Assembly: GCF_001277345.1 (NCBI RefSeq)
Contig: NZ_LIUT01000001.1
Location: forward strand, 2,615,542 to 2,679,541
Source of the DNA: Paenibacillus solani
Lineage (GTDB): Bacteria; Bacillota; Bacilli; Paenibacillales; Paenibacillaceae
DNA length: 64,000 bases
Direction of reading: 5' to 3'
Every line of letters begins with the position of its first letter. The first letter of the stretch is position 1. Under the pieces are notes generated by a model. It was not told where the DNA came from. It searched no databases and saw only the letters and a program-made list of their open reading frames with translations. Both the position numbers and the translations under genes were made by a program. Shown piece by piece: positions 1-7,945 of the stretch.

Positions 1-175
1 GGCTCGGGAACAGCTGCGCCGTTATCATTTGCATGATGGTCGTTTTGCCCGCGCCGTTCCTGCCCAGCAATCCATAGATCTTATTCGCCTCGATGGTAAA
101 GCTCACATTATCGACAGCCGTCGCATCCTTGTATACTTTACTCAAACTTTTGACTTCGATCACGGTTTGGCTCAT
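1..175 (-). CDS. ABC transporter ATP-binding protein (N-terminal part, cut by window edge)
   Basis: Only the first 58 codons are inside the window; the gene continues to the left. The N-terminus has the usual ABC ATPase beta strand followed by a Walker A P-loop (GRNGAGKT, about residues 38-45), so it is the nucleotide-binding subunit of an ABC transporter, most like the YtrB/CcmA-type exporters. The ATG overlaps the stop of the GntR gene upstream (TGATG), so the two are translated as one operon. In Bacillus, YtrA-type GntR repressors control ABC operons of this layout that respond to cell-wall antibiotics; that role is inferred from family and context only. Confidence 0.85.
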   Translation of the reverse strand, partial: MSQTVIEVKSLSKVYKDATAVDNVSFTIEANKIYGLLGRNGAGKTTIMQMITAQLFPS

Positions 176-543
176 CAGTCTTGCTCCCCTCTGCGGATCA
201 TTTCCGATAATTGATCTTTGGTAATGCCCAGCTTAGCCGCTTCCTTAACCATGGAAACAACATACTGTTCATAGAACTCCGTCTTGCGTTTCTCCATTAG
301 CTGTTCACGAGCTCCTGAAGCTACAAACATGCCAATCCCCCGTTTCTTATACAGAATCCCTTGATCTACCAATAGATTGACACCCTTGGCAGCTGTAGCT
401 GGATTGATCTGGTAAAAGGCCGCAAACTGATTCGTTGATGGAACCTGTGTCTCCTCAGGCAGTCGTGCCTCAATGATGTCGTCTTCAATTTTGTCCGCAA
501 TTTGCATGAATATCGGCCTGCTATCATCAATCTGAAATGCCAT
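175..543 (-). CDS. GntR family transcriptional regulator, YtrA subfamily
   Basis: 122 residues, the short YtrA-type GntR architecture: a winged helix-turn-helix over about residues 10-75 (PSTNQFAAFYQINPATAAKG is the recognition part) and a short C-terminal helical tail instead of a ligand domain. It is the first gene of an operon with an ABC ATPase (1 nt overlap). A long inverted repeat sits between its promoter and its start codon, so autorepression of the operon is likely. Ligand unknown; YtrA relatives respond to cell-envelope antibiotics. Confidence 0.9.
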   Translation of the reverse strand: MAFQIDDSRPIFMQIADKIEDDIIEARLPEETQVPSTNQFAAFYQINPATAAKGVNLLVDQGILYKKRGIGMFVASGAREQLMEKRKTEFYEQYVVSMVKEAAKLGITKDQLSEMIRRGEQD

Positions 544-572
544 TTACCTCACCACTTTCATTTATGACCTCT

Positions 573-600
573 TTACATAACTGGTTAGTTACTTATGTAA
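573..600. promoter_or_regulatory. Candidate GntR operator
   Basis: Inverted repeat TTACATAA-N12-TTATGTAA, with an inner AACT/AGTT pair, so almost the whole 28 bp is dyad-symmetric. It lies immediately downstream of the predicted -10 box and 29 nt upstream of the GntR start, as expected for an autorepressor site of a YtrA-type regulator. That the adjacent GntR protein binds it is inference. Confidence 0.7.
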
Positions 601-603
601 TTA

Positions 604-632
604 ACCATACAAGAAGCAAAGTGTGTTGTCAA
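604..632 (-). promoter_or_regulatory. SigA-type promoter of the GntR/ABC operon
   Basis: On the minus strand a perfect -35 TTGACA (632-627) is followed after 17 bp by TATGGT (609-604) as -10. The inverted repeat at 573-600 would overlap the start of transcription, giving a simple repression arrangement. Confidence 0.6.
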
Positions 633-778
633 TGGTTGACCGGAACTTTTTAACAAAAATAAACGGGAACCCAGACTTTTGAACTAAACAAATAGTCCTG
701 ATCATCCGATAAAAAATAGGCGCAGCAACTGCGCGGCTCAATACAGATACAGATGAGAAAAGGAGCTTAAGAAGAAAC

Positions 779-1912
779 ATGAGAAGAATCATTGCAATCG
801 TTTTACTAGCTATGCTGATGGTTTTCACACCACTGTATGCTGCATCACCGCCCAAGAATCTAGCTTACGTCGACAAGAACAGCCAGTCCTATATTTCGGT
901 TGGGGTTCTGAAAACCTATGATGGTGTAAAGGTCGCTTATACTCCTGCCGAGAAGAAGCTGGACATTACCCGCGAAGATACGGCACTTACACTCTATTTG
1001 GGCAGTCGAAAAGCATATATTAACGGTAAGCAGGTTCAAGCGAACGCCGCACCGTTCTCCGAGAACGGCTCAACATACGTTCCGCTGCAATTTGTCAGCC
1101 AACACCTGGGGTTAACGTTATCTTGGAGCAAAAACAGATCAACCTTGAATATCACGGATGGTAGTGTGGCTAATACCCTGCCTGTTATATCGGGAACCAT
1201 GATATCCAGCCAATCCAAGCCCGTAACTACGGCTAGGAAAACTTTCAAAGTAGGGTCGCGTTCGTTCAGCGCACAGGTTGTTACCGTTTCACTTCTGCAC
1301 CCAAAAGTAGAGCTGGATGTTGTTCTTGCAGGCAATAAAGCTGGAAAAGTTGAGGATTTGCGCAGCATAGCCAAGCGCAGTAATGCTCTCGTGGCTATTA
1401 ACGGTACATTCTTTAATGCTTATACTTCTGACGCATACAAAGCCCCTTATGGCTATTTGGTAAGTAAGGGAAACATTTTTCACAAAGCCTCCGGCGATAA
1501 TCGGACCATCTTCACGTATGACAGCAACAATCTGGCTTCTATGATGCCAGGACTTGATTTCAAGTCCGTCTACGAAGCCGGACATATGGAAGGAGCACTT
1601 CAAGCCGGCCCTCGTCTGCTGACAGATGGCAAAGTGACGCTAGACGTCAAGAAGGAAGGATTCAAGGATCCAAAAATTCTGACAGGCGGCGGAGCACGAA
1701 GCGCGCTTGGCATCACGAAGGATCATAAGCTGATTCTGTTAACGACTGGCGGGGCAACCATTCCCCAACTGGCAGAAATCATGAAACAAGCTGGCGCATA
1801 TCAAGCGATGAATCTGGATGGCGGAGCCTCCAGCGGATTGTATTATAACGGGTCTTACCTGACAACGCCTGGCCGGCAAATCAGTAATGCAATTGTCGTC
1901 AAATATAAATGA
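779..1912 (+). CDS. Secreted phosphodiester glycosidase (NAGPA) domain protein with copper-amine-oxidase-N-like domain
   Basis: 377 residues. Residues 1-22 are a signal peptide (hydrophobic core ending PLYA-A). About residues 25-130 resemble the copper amine oxidase N-terminal-like domain common in Paenibacillus surface proteins (ends ...VPLQFVSQHLGLTLSW). Residues about 165-377 match the NAGPA/phosphodiester glycosidase fold, with the conserved AINGTFF, QAGPRLL, ARSALGI and MNLDGGASS segments. The family includes the mammalian enzyme that removes GlcNAc from GlcNAc-phosphate diesters; bacterial members are thought to act on cell-envelope glycans, but the substrate here is unknown. GGAG lies 13 nt before the ATG. 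The gene stands alone and ends in a terminator. Confidence 0.85.
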   Translation: MRRIIAIVLLAMLMVFTPLYAASPPKNLAYVDKNSQSYISVGVLKTYDGVKVAYTPAEKKLDITREDTALTLYLGSRKAYINGKQVQANAAPFSENGSTYVPLQFVSQHLGLTLSWSKNRSTLNITDGSVANTLPVISGTMISSQSKPVTTARKTFKVGSRSFSAQVVTVSLLHPKVELDVVLAGNKAGKVEDLRSIAKRSNALVAINGTFFNAYTSDAYKAPYGYLVSKGNIFHKASGDNRTIFTYDSNNLASMMPGLDFKSVYEAGHMEGALQAGPRLLTDGKVTLDVKKEGFKDPKILTGGGARSALGITKDHKLILLTTGGATIPQLAEIMKQAGAYQAMNLDGGASSGLYYNGSYLTTPGRQISNAIVVKYK

Positions 1913-1921
1913 TCTACCCAT

Positions 1922-1976
1922 ACCTTCTCTGGCTGTCTGGAACTTTCTCTTCCGGACCTGACTAGAGAAGGTTTTT
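1922..1976 (+). terminator. Intrinsic terminator of the NAGPA gene
   Basis: ACCTTCTCT (1922-1930) pairs with AGAGAAGGT (1964-1972), with an inner GTC-GG/CC-GGAC stem, followed by TTTTTCTAT. Confidence 0.75.
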
Positions 1977-2141
1977 CTATTACAAAAATAGGGACAATTT
2001 TTGAAACAAAACACATCAGGGAATCAAGGAACTGTTTCAGGATGAAGCACCGTTGTGTAAGTATAAGGAAAACTGTTTATTAGCAGCAGTAGTAGAGCTG
2101 AGGGCAGATCGATTTATTATAACGACGAGGAGAGCGATTTC

Positions 2142-2558
2142 ATGTTTGAATTTCACGGCTGGGCTACGATCCGGCAGAATCCTGCTGATTCGGATCAAGA
2201 GCAGCTCGACATCATCATTCAGAAAATCCAGCTTAAGATTACCGAGTTTGCCTGGGGCAGCGGATTGCTATCCTTGAATGCCGCTAACGGCTCCTATTAT
2301 CTTCATGTCGGAGGCTTTACGAACCGCAAGGGGGACGAAGCTGCCGAGATTGTAGAACTGTACCAATGGATTGGAGAGATTGCTCCCGGTTCATATGGTC
2401 TTCTATATACCAGGGACGATGACAATATGGAAGGTTTCGATAACGAATTCCGCGTCCAGGTATTGTCCCGTGGCCGATTAGAGGACCAGCGCGACCCGTT
2501 CCTCTCCCCTTACTTTCCGGTGATCGAAGATCACGCTGATTCGCGAAAGTCAGAATGA
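2142..2558 (+). CDS. Imm7 family immunity protein (orphan)
   Basis: 138 residues, acidic, no signal peptide. The N-terminus MFEFHGWATI and the later LHVGGFTNRKGDE and GSYGLLYTRDD segments fit the Imm7 family, small cytoplasmic immunity proteins usually encoded next to polymorphic or contact-dependent toxins. No toxin gene is nearby: the neighbours are a monocistronic NAGPA gene and pcp. GGAG lies 9 nt before the ATG, and a terminator follows 18 nt after the stop, so it is a single-gene unit. Family call rests on recognised motifs, not on a search; function as a free-standing antitoxin is inference. Confidence 0.65.
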   Translation: MFEFHGWATIRQNPADSDQEQLDIIIQKIQLKITEFAWGSGLLSLNAANGSYYLHVGGFTNRKGDEAAEIVELYQWIGEIAPGSYGLLYTRDDDNMEGFDNEFRVQVLSRGRLEDQRDPFLSPYFPVIEDHADSRKSE

Positions 2559-2576
2559 ATTTAATAAGATAAATAA

Positions 2577-2630
2577 ATCCCGCAACCCTGCCCTGCCATG
2601 ATCTCATGGAGAGCGGATTGCGGGATTTTT
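2577..2630. terminator. Bidirectional intrinsic terminator
   Basis: AATCCCGCAA (2577-2586) pairs with TTGCGGGATT (2618-2627), with an inner CCATG/CATGG stem, and T-rich runs on both sides. It serves the Imm7 gene on the plus strand and pcp on the minus strand. Confidence 0.8.
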
Positions 2631-2694
2631 ATGATATTCATATAAGTGCAGAAATTGTGATTGCAGGATAGTGCTTGAATTCTGATAGCACGCT

Positions 2695-3333
2695 CTACGA
2701 GTGTTCGTTTAATTGGTCAATCGTGGTCTCAATTATGACTCGCAGTCCATTCAGCATCATTTCAGGAGATAATGTCGGCAAGGACGGCTTCTCTACGGCC
2801 ATCTCGGTCGAAGCTGGAAAATGTACGAATCCACCAAGCGTCTTTTGCTGCCGAATCCGGATTTCGTTTAGAACGGCATACATCGTATTGTTACAGATAT
2901 AAGTTCCTGCCGTGTTGGACACCGTTGCTGGAATCCCCGCTTCCTTGAGGCGAGTCACCATGGAGCGGATCGGCAGTGTAGAGAATAATCCATCAGGACC
3001 ATTGGGATCAATGATTTCATCCTGCGGTTTGGCTCCCCGATTATCCGCAATACTAGATTCCGGAGGTATATCCTTAATATTAACAGCTATCCGTTCTGGC
3101 GTAATGGCTGTACGGCCACCTGCGACTCCACAAGCGATGACGGCATCAGGTTCGTATAGGTTCATCTCCTTCAAGAGAATGTCGGCACACTCATCGTAAT
3201 GAACGGGAAGTAGAATCGATCTAATCTCTGCCCCAGCAAAAGCATGAGATCTAATATCCTCAATAAGCCTTTCCGTAGGATTAACTGAATCTCCTCCAAA
3301 GGGTTCAAACCCCGAAATCAATATTTTTTTCAT
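2695..3333 (-). CDS. pcp: Pyroglutamyl-peptidase I (pyrrolidone-carboxylate peptidase)
   Basis: 212 residues, normal length for peptidase family C15. The catalytic triad is visible: Glu80 in TPERIA, Cys147 in NTAGTYICNN and His171 in GFVHFPA; the N-terminus ISGFEPFGG is the family signature. The cytoplasmic enzyme removes N-terminal pyroglutamate from peptides. It lies 141 nt downstream of pxpA on the same strand, so free pyroglutamate made here would feed PxpABC. The 141-nt gap has no clear terminator. Confidence 0.96.
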   Translation of the reverse strand: MKKILISGFEPFGGDSVNPTERLIEDIRSHAFAGAEIRSILLPVHYDECADILLKEMNLYEPDAVIACGVAGGRTAITPERIAVNIKDIPPESSIADNRGAKPQDEIIDPNGPDGLFSTLPIRSMVTRLKEAGIPATVSNTAGTYICNNTMYAVLNEIRIRQQKTLGGFVHFPASTEMAVEKPSLPTLSPEMMLNGLRVIIETTIDQLNEHS

Positions 3334-3474
3334 TCATTCTGACTCCTGTTCTTGTGATGTTAAGTTAGTCTTATCTTGTTTTAAACCGAAAAAAGTTCTG
3401 TACTGCTCCCTGTGCGCACGATGCTTGATTCGCCCGGCTTAGACGGCTGTCGGCCATCTTGCAGACTATATTGT

Positions 3475-4233
3475 TTAGAAAAAAGCTTGTACGTTCACAC
3501 CTTCAACTTCAAGTCTGGCTCTTAAAGTGCGGGCGAACGAAGCAGCATTCACCCCGTCCCCATGAATGCAGATCGTGTCTGCTTGGATCGGAATCATTTT
3601 TCCCGTCATTGTAACAATTGTACGTTCTTTGACCATCCTGATCACCTGTGCAATTGAATCCTCGAGCTCGGTGATGATGGCATTCGGCATATTTCTTGGC
3701 GTGAGTGAACCGTCTTCCTGATATGCACGATCCGCAAACACTTCGCTTGCCGTGCGAAGACCTGCCGCCTCCCCTGCCTTGATCAGCTCGCTGCCTGCCA
3801 GTCCATACAGGATAAGCGTTGGATCAAGACGGTTGATTGCAGATGCAATCGCATCCGCAAGAGGTCTGGAGGCGGCTGCCATATTATAAAGAGCACCATG
3901 AGGCTTTACATGCTGAAGGCCGGAGCCCTCTTGTATCGCAAAAGCCATTAGCGCGCCAACCTGGTAAGTTACCATATCATAAGCCTCTTCGGGCGTGATA
4001 TCCATCCTTCTTCTACCGAAGCCGGCCAGATCCGGCAAACCGGGATGCGCTCCGATCGCGACTCCCTTCTCGATTGCCTGGCGAACCGTTGCTCGCATGA
4101 CGGCCGGATCACCTGCATGATAACCGCAGGCAATGTTTGCCGATGTAATGCTGAGAAGTAGCTCCGTATCATTGCCTAGTGAATAGACACCGTAACTTTC
4201 CCCCATATCGCAGTTCAGGTCTACACGAATCAT
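3475..4233 (-). CDS. pxpA: 5-oxoprolinase subunit PxpA (LamB/YcsF family)
   Basis: 252 residues, full length. N-terminus VDLNCDMGESYG and the motifs IACGYHAGD, GAHPGLPD and HVKPHGALYN are diagnostic of the LamB/YcsF family. With PxpB and PxpC it forms the prokaryotic ATP-dependent 5-oxoprolinase that opens pyroglutamate to glutamate. It is third in the pxpB-pxpC-pxpA operon, starting 6 nt after pxpC ends. A conserved C-terminal ICIHGDGVNA segment is present. No defects seen. Confidence 0.96.
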   Translation of the reverse strand: MIRVDLNCDMGESYGVYSLGNDTELLLSITSANIACGYHAGDPAVMRATVRQAIEKGVAIGAHPGLPDLAGFGRRRMDITPEEAYDMVTYQVGALMAFAIQEGSGLQHVKPHGALYNMAAASRPLADAIASAINRLDPTLILYGLAGSELIKAGEAAGLRTASEVFADRAYQEDGSLTPRNMPNAIITELEDSIAQVIRMVKERTIVTMTGKMIPIQADTICIHGDGVNAASFARTLRARLEVEGVNVQAFF

Positions 4234-4239
4234 GCTGAC

Positions 4240-5241
4240 TCACCACTCCTTCAGTTTCCTTTTAATCATCGCTTCTATGAGTCGAAGTTCTCGAATGCGG
4301 GCACTGCTGAGCTGTTCTGCTTCTGGCAAGGATATTTCCCTGAATCGGATCTTACCACCTGCTGGCAGCTGGGCAAGCAGTGGAATATCGACAGAAGCAA
4401 TCTGTGCGATCTTCGGATAGCCTCCCAGCGTTTGCCGATCCGCCATGAGAATGATCAGCTGGCCATCGGCAGGTACCTGAACCGTGCCGACGGCTACCGG
4501 CTCGGATATATATTCGTTGGAGTGAATTACTTGTAGCGTCGGGCCTGACAATCGATAACCCATTCGATCCGATTGCGGAGTTACTGTGAAGAATTCATCG
4601 AACAAAGCCTGCTGGCTAAACTCGTCAAAGTCATCATATTGACGTCCTTTCAGCACACGTATCTCTATCTCCCGATTGGAGTCCGTATACCCGCCTGCTG
4701 AGACAAACCATCTCACAGTGAAGAAACCGCCATATTCATCAAGAAAGCGTTCTGGAGCCTCCAGTGGAAGCCGGGAAAGGCGCACAGACAGGGTATCCCC
4801 TTTCTTCAGTGCTCTCCCCTCATAACCTCCGATGCCAGCCCTTAGATATGTACTGTAACTGTTCATCATGATTGGAACATCAAATCCGCCCGACACGGCA
4901 AGATATGCACGACAACCGGCAACCGGCTGTTGAAAGCTCAAGCAGCTGCCAGCCTTGATCAACACGGGTCGCCACATCGGTACCCTCTCTCCATCAATGG
5001 TTGGCGTTAGGTCTCCACCTGTTATCGCAACCCACAAGGAACGCTCGAATTCCACGGCGAATCCCGACCATGTAATTTCCAGAGCAGCCTGTTCATCTTC
5101 ATTGCCGACCAGACGATTAGCGATGAGGTAAGCGAAGCTGTCCATGGCTCCCGCCGGACTTATCCCGAATTTGCCATATCCATATCGGCCGGTATCCTGA
5201 AGAGTAACAAGCAACCCCGGCTTTATGACGGTTATACTCAT
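4240..5241 (-). CDS. pxpC: 5-oxoprolinase subunit PxpC (biotin-dependent carboxyltransferase family, KipA-like)
   Basis: 333 residues. The sequence has the family features GLLVTLQDTGRYGYGKFGIS near the N-terminus, AITGGDLTPTIDG, YLAVSGGFDVP, and near the C-terminus ILMADRQTLGGYPKIA. It is the partner subunit of PxpB; both descend from the urea carboxylase/allophanate hydrolase fold. Its start overlaps the pxpB stop by 4 nt (ATGA), indicating translational coupling. In Bacillus the homologue is KipA, known for opposing KipI inhibition of sporulation kinase A, but the complete pxpABC set makes oxoprolinase the better assignment. Confidence 0.95.
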   Translation of the reverse strand: MSITVIKPGLLVTLQDTGRYGYGKFGISPAGAMDSFAYLIANRLVGNEDEQAALEITWSGFAVEFERSLWVAITGGDLTPTIDGERVPMWRPVLIKAGSCLSFQQPVAGCRAYLAVSGGFDVPIMMNSYSTYLRAGIGGYEGRALKKGDTLSVRLSRLPLEAPERFLDEYGGFFTVRWFVSAGGYTDSNREIEIRVLKGRQYDDFDEFSQQALFDEFFTVTPQSDRMGYRLSGPTLQVIHSNEYISEPVAVGTVQVPADGQLIILMADRQTLGGYPKIAQIASVDIPLLAQLPAGGKIRFREISLPEAEQLSSARIRELRLIEAMIKRKLKEW

Positions 5242-5957
5242 AGACTCACTTCCCTCAAATGTTCATACTCCTCTGCTGTAATCGGCAGAAACCGGATATA
5301 CTGCCCACTATTCAACAAGGTCGGCGACTGAGCTTCCGGCTGGAACAAAGCAAGCGGTGTCCGCCCGATGATCTGCCATCCGCCAGGTGTCTCAATCGGA
5401 TAAATTCCTGTTTGCATGCCCGCAATTCCTACAGAACCCGCAGGAATTCGCAAGCGCGGCGTCTTCTTCCTCGGTGTTGCGATCTTCTCCGAAACACCTC
5501 CGACATAGGGGAAGCCTGGCGCAAATCCGATCGCGTAGATGAGGTAATCCTGTCCGGAATGGAGCTGAATAACCTCTTCAGGCAAAAGTCCATTCCTCTG
5601 CGCTACTTCGTCCAGATCAGGACCATAGTCGGCTCCATAACAAACGGGTATCTCAACAATCTCTTTGTCCACGCTGCCTTTCTCTGCTGTTGCATCGTCG
5701 AGCTGCTGTTCCAGTATGTTACATACATAAGCATACACCGTGTCGTAGCCGTCGGGCTTTATGATCTTACGGGCATCATAGTACACCGCAATGCTGGTAA
5801 ACGATGGAATACTCTCAATCCAGCCTCGAAACGGGGATTGTTCAAGCGTCCTGGCAACTGTTGTGACTTGCCGATGAACCTCCTCGCTGACAATATCCGC
5901 GAATTGAATGAGAACCGCTGCATCGCCGAGAGGATAGAATGAATAAGACTTGCTCAT
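5238..5957 (-). CDS. pxpB: 5-oxoprolinase subunit PxpB (KipI-like)
   Basis: 239 residues. Motifs PLGDAAVLIQF near the N-terminus, IPVCYGADYGPDLDEVA, YAIGFAPGFPYVGG and the C-terminal TPGGWQIIGRTPLALF identify the KipI/PxpB (allophanate hydrolase subunit 1) family. First gene of the pxpB-pxpC-pxpA operon. GGAG lies about 10 nt before the ATG. Product acts with PxpA and PxpC on 5-oxoproline. Confidence 0.95.
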   Translation of the reverse strand: MSKSYSFYPLGDAAVLIQFADIVSEEVHRQVTTVARTLEQSPFRGWIESIPSFTSIAVYYDARKIIKPDGYDTVYAYVCNILEQQLDDATAEKGSVDKEIVEIPVCYGADYGPDLDEVAQRNGLLPEEVIQLHSGQDYLIYAIGFAPGFPYVGGVSEKIATPRKKTPRLRIPAGSVGIAGMQTGIYPIETPGGWQIIGRTPLALFQPEAQSPTLLNSGQYIRFLPITAEEYEHLREVSL

Positions 5958-6189
5958 AGGGCATTCTCCGTTCTGTTATACCAAGCCTGATATCCATGAA
6001 AATTCGAAAGATTACTTTTATGATAGCAGAGAAACAGGCATTTCATGAATAGGTATCCCATAATTAGCTGTGCAAAAAAGTCGCTTATTATGTACGGAAG
6101 ACTTCCTGCCTTGCTGCTAGTATTGCTGAATAATATGAGGCCAGCTTTGGCAAAATACAGAAGTCGCATTCGATAAGGGAGGTGCCAAT

Positions 6190-6363
6190 ATGAGCAAAGA
6201 AAACCGTAACAGCAACGAACCAACCAAAGCAGAAGTACAAACGACTAAATTAAACAAAATGCCGCTTCCAGGTGATTTTGACGTCGAATTCTCGGCCGAA
6301 GAAGCAGCTGAAGTGTTTGAACAACAGCCTAACGGGGGCCATAATTCCGAGAATCAACAATAA
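6190..6363 (+). CDS. Small acidic protein of unknown function
   Basis: 57 codons beginning MSKENRNSNEPTKAE and ending GGHNSENQQ; hydrophilic, rich in Asn, Glu and Gln, no Cys, no membrane segment. A very strong Shine-Dalgarno (GGGAGGTG) ends 5 nt before the ATG and a terminator lies 10 nt after the stop, so it is a genuine single-gene unit. Its composition recalls small acid-soluble spore proteins and other small sporulation proteins, but I cannot place it in a named family. It is divergent from pxpB. Confidence 0.75.
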   Translation: MSKENRNSNEPTKAEVQTTKLNKMPLPGDFDVEFSAEEAAEVFEQQPNGGHNSENQQ

Positions 6364-6373
6364 TACATGTCGA

Positions 6374-6418
6374 AGACCTCCATGCGCATCAGTATAAATG
6401 ATGCCCGGAGGTCTTTTT
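6374..6418 (+). terminator. Intrinsic terminator of the small acidic protein gene
   Basis: AGACCTCC (6374-6381) pairs with GGAGGTCT (6407-6414), with an inner GCATCA/TGATGC stem, followed by TTTTAT. Confidence 0.85.
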
Positions 6419-6426
6419 ATACCACG

Positions 6427-6726
6427 CTAATTAACTCGCGAAAAATCCATTCCATGCTCGACCTGAATGAACTGAAAATCAGCTAATCGTCGCACTCCAT
6501 GCTTCCAGCTTCTCATCGATAAATCGGATCCATTGGCCGTCAGGGTCGGCCAAGACAGGTGTCCATGCTCCCCGGTCCATAGCGGTTTGCGTATTTCCGC
6601 GGCAAACAGGCGTTTCAACTCTCTATAGGTGATTCCGCTTGCACTTGCCGTTTCATGCCAGAATCCAGGTGAAAAGTTTGTGATTAATACACCGGCAACA
6701 TCAAGGACCAATTGTATATTCTTCAT
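6427..6726 (-). pseudogene. HAD-like hydrolase 5' fragment joined out of frame to a VOC (glyoxalase) 3' fragment
   Basis: The first ~50 codons look like the start of a HAD-superfamily hydrolase (LVLDVAGVLITNFSPGFW with the DxxGVL nucleophile motif, then FAAEIRKPLWTG), but the remaining ~49 codons show no HAD features and the 99-residue product is far too short for this family. From about 6598 down to 6479 another minus-strand frame reads as a typical glyoxalase/VOC C-terminus (PVLADPDGQWIRF) and ends in TGA at 6481-6479. The simplest reading is a deletion that joined the beginning of a HAD gene to the end of a VOC gene. Both family calls are by eye. Confidence 0.5.
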
Positions 6727-6811
6727 ATTACATCTCCCATGAATATCAGATTTTAGGCAGCTTCATGTCCCAGAACAACTTCAATAAACAACCATCGTCT
6801 TTTCATCTTTC

Positions 6812-7540
6812 CTATTTTTTGACCTGGTATCTTCCTGTCCTGATCTCAAGTATGTACTCTTCAGGATGAGGCATCCCGGATTGAAGAGCATCCTGTACCG
6901 CCTGCTCTATGGGATAAGGCACCCGAATGAATTGAATATTCAGCGGAGCTCGAGCTTCACTGTTATAGTTCCCTTCCAAAATTACATAAGAAGCTTCAGG
7001 CAATTCAAGAGGATTCCCGACGCTGCCGGTATTAAACAGAGTTCTTCCCTCCAGATGCTCTTGAAATGCATTGTGAATATCCGCATAACCGACGACATCT
7101 GCTATTCTAGGACTTGTGCATAGAGGCGAACTATCGAACAAGGTAGCCCGTTTCTCCTGGTCATCCCAAGGCTGAATCCGCTCATACACACTGCGAGGCG
7201 AAGCATGAAATAATCGGATCCATTTGCCGCTCATCATAAATTCTATCGTAAAGGGAAGACTCGCAAGATACTGAAGCCTCTCGCTTCCCAATCTATTCTG
7301 ATGCCATAACAGAGTCGGGTCGTCGGTTTCCTTGCCGATAAAGTCATCCCAGTTTCCCCTGATAACCTGCTGGCATTGGGCTCTCACTATATCAACCGCG
7401 ATATCTCCATGCGGGCCTTTGCCAATCAAGTCTCCCAGGCAGTAAATCGCATTGATTTCACGCTGCTGGATATCCTTCAGAACGGCCTCCAATGCAGGAA
7501 TGTTTCCGTGTATGTCAGCGATCAAAGCAATTCTCGTCAT
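6812..7540 (-). CDS. Metallophosphoesterase family protein (YfcE/diadenosine-tetraphosphatase-like)
   Basis: 242 residues. Metal-binding motifs of the calcineurin-like phosphoesterase fold are in order: DIHGN (9-13), GDLIGKGP (36-43), GNWD (62-65), FHASP (His112), a GYADIHNAF variant of the usual GHTH (His156), and NTGSVGNP (170-177). It is a cytoplasmic phosphoesterase of the type that acts on diesters or nucleotides; the substrate is not deducible. Monocistronic, 85 nt downstream of the HAD/VOC remnant on the same strand. Confidence 0.85.
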   Translation of the reverse strand: MTRIALIADIHGNIPALEAVLKDIQQREINAIYCLGDLIGKGPHGDIAVDIVRAQCQQVIRGNWDDFIGKETDDPTLLWHQNRLGSERLQYLASLPFTIEFMMSGKWIRLFHASPRSVYERIQPWDDQEKRATLFDSSPLCTSPRIADVVGYADIHNAFQEHLEGRTLFNTGSVGNPLELPEASYVILEGNYNSEARAPLNIQFIRVPYPIEQAVQDALQSGMPHPEEYILEIRTGRYQVKK

Positions 7541-7830
7541 GAACCCGCCTCCTCTGTTGATTAATTTGCCACTGCATTATATAAGTTATAAGATATTAGT
7601 TCTTTCAATTCAATTCGTCAATTCAGCGTTTCTTTTTCCATACAATTTTAACTTATAATGAGAAGGCTTTGAAGCATGCGTACATACCTATTCATGCGGA
7701 TGAGGTTATATTACACGCTGAAACTCATTTATCACCCTAATGCTGGATGAGTCCTCTGTAAGTCTGACCGGTGTAAGTAGATTTCTTATCACTTGAATCA
7801 CCGCCCCCCTCAAATTTATGTAAAAGAAAA
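7541..7830. other. Intergenic region without a recognised gene
   Basis: AT-rich spacer between the phosphoesterase start and the terminator of the secreted-protein gene. No ribosome binding site with a plausible ORF and no convincing repeat found. It presumably holds the phosphoesterase promoter. Confidence 0.5.
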
Positions 7831-7850
7831 AGCACCCAACAGGGTGCTCA
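7822..7850 (-). terminator. Intrinsic terminator of the small secreted protein gene
   Basis: AGCACCC (7831-7837) pairs with GGGTGCT (7842-7848) around a 4-nt loop; on the minus strand the hairpin is followed by TTTTTCTTTT. Confidence 0.85.
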
Positions 7851-7945
7851 ATGATGTAACTAACTTTTCATTTTCTTCGTGTTGGCTAACAATTATGGAA
7901 TGATACCTCTCTATGAACTGCTCGTAACTACGTCATATAATAGTC

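Noticed and set aside
5954..6223. 89-codon minus-strand ORF between pxpB and the small acidic protein gene
   Set aside because: It lies opposite the well-supported gene at 6190-6363 and spans the divergent promoter region; no ribosome binding site.
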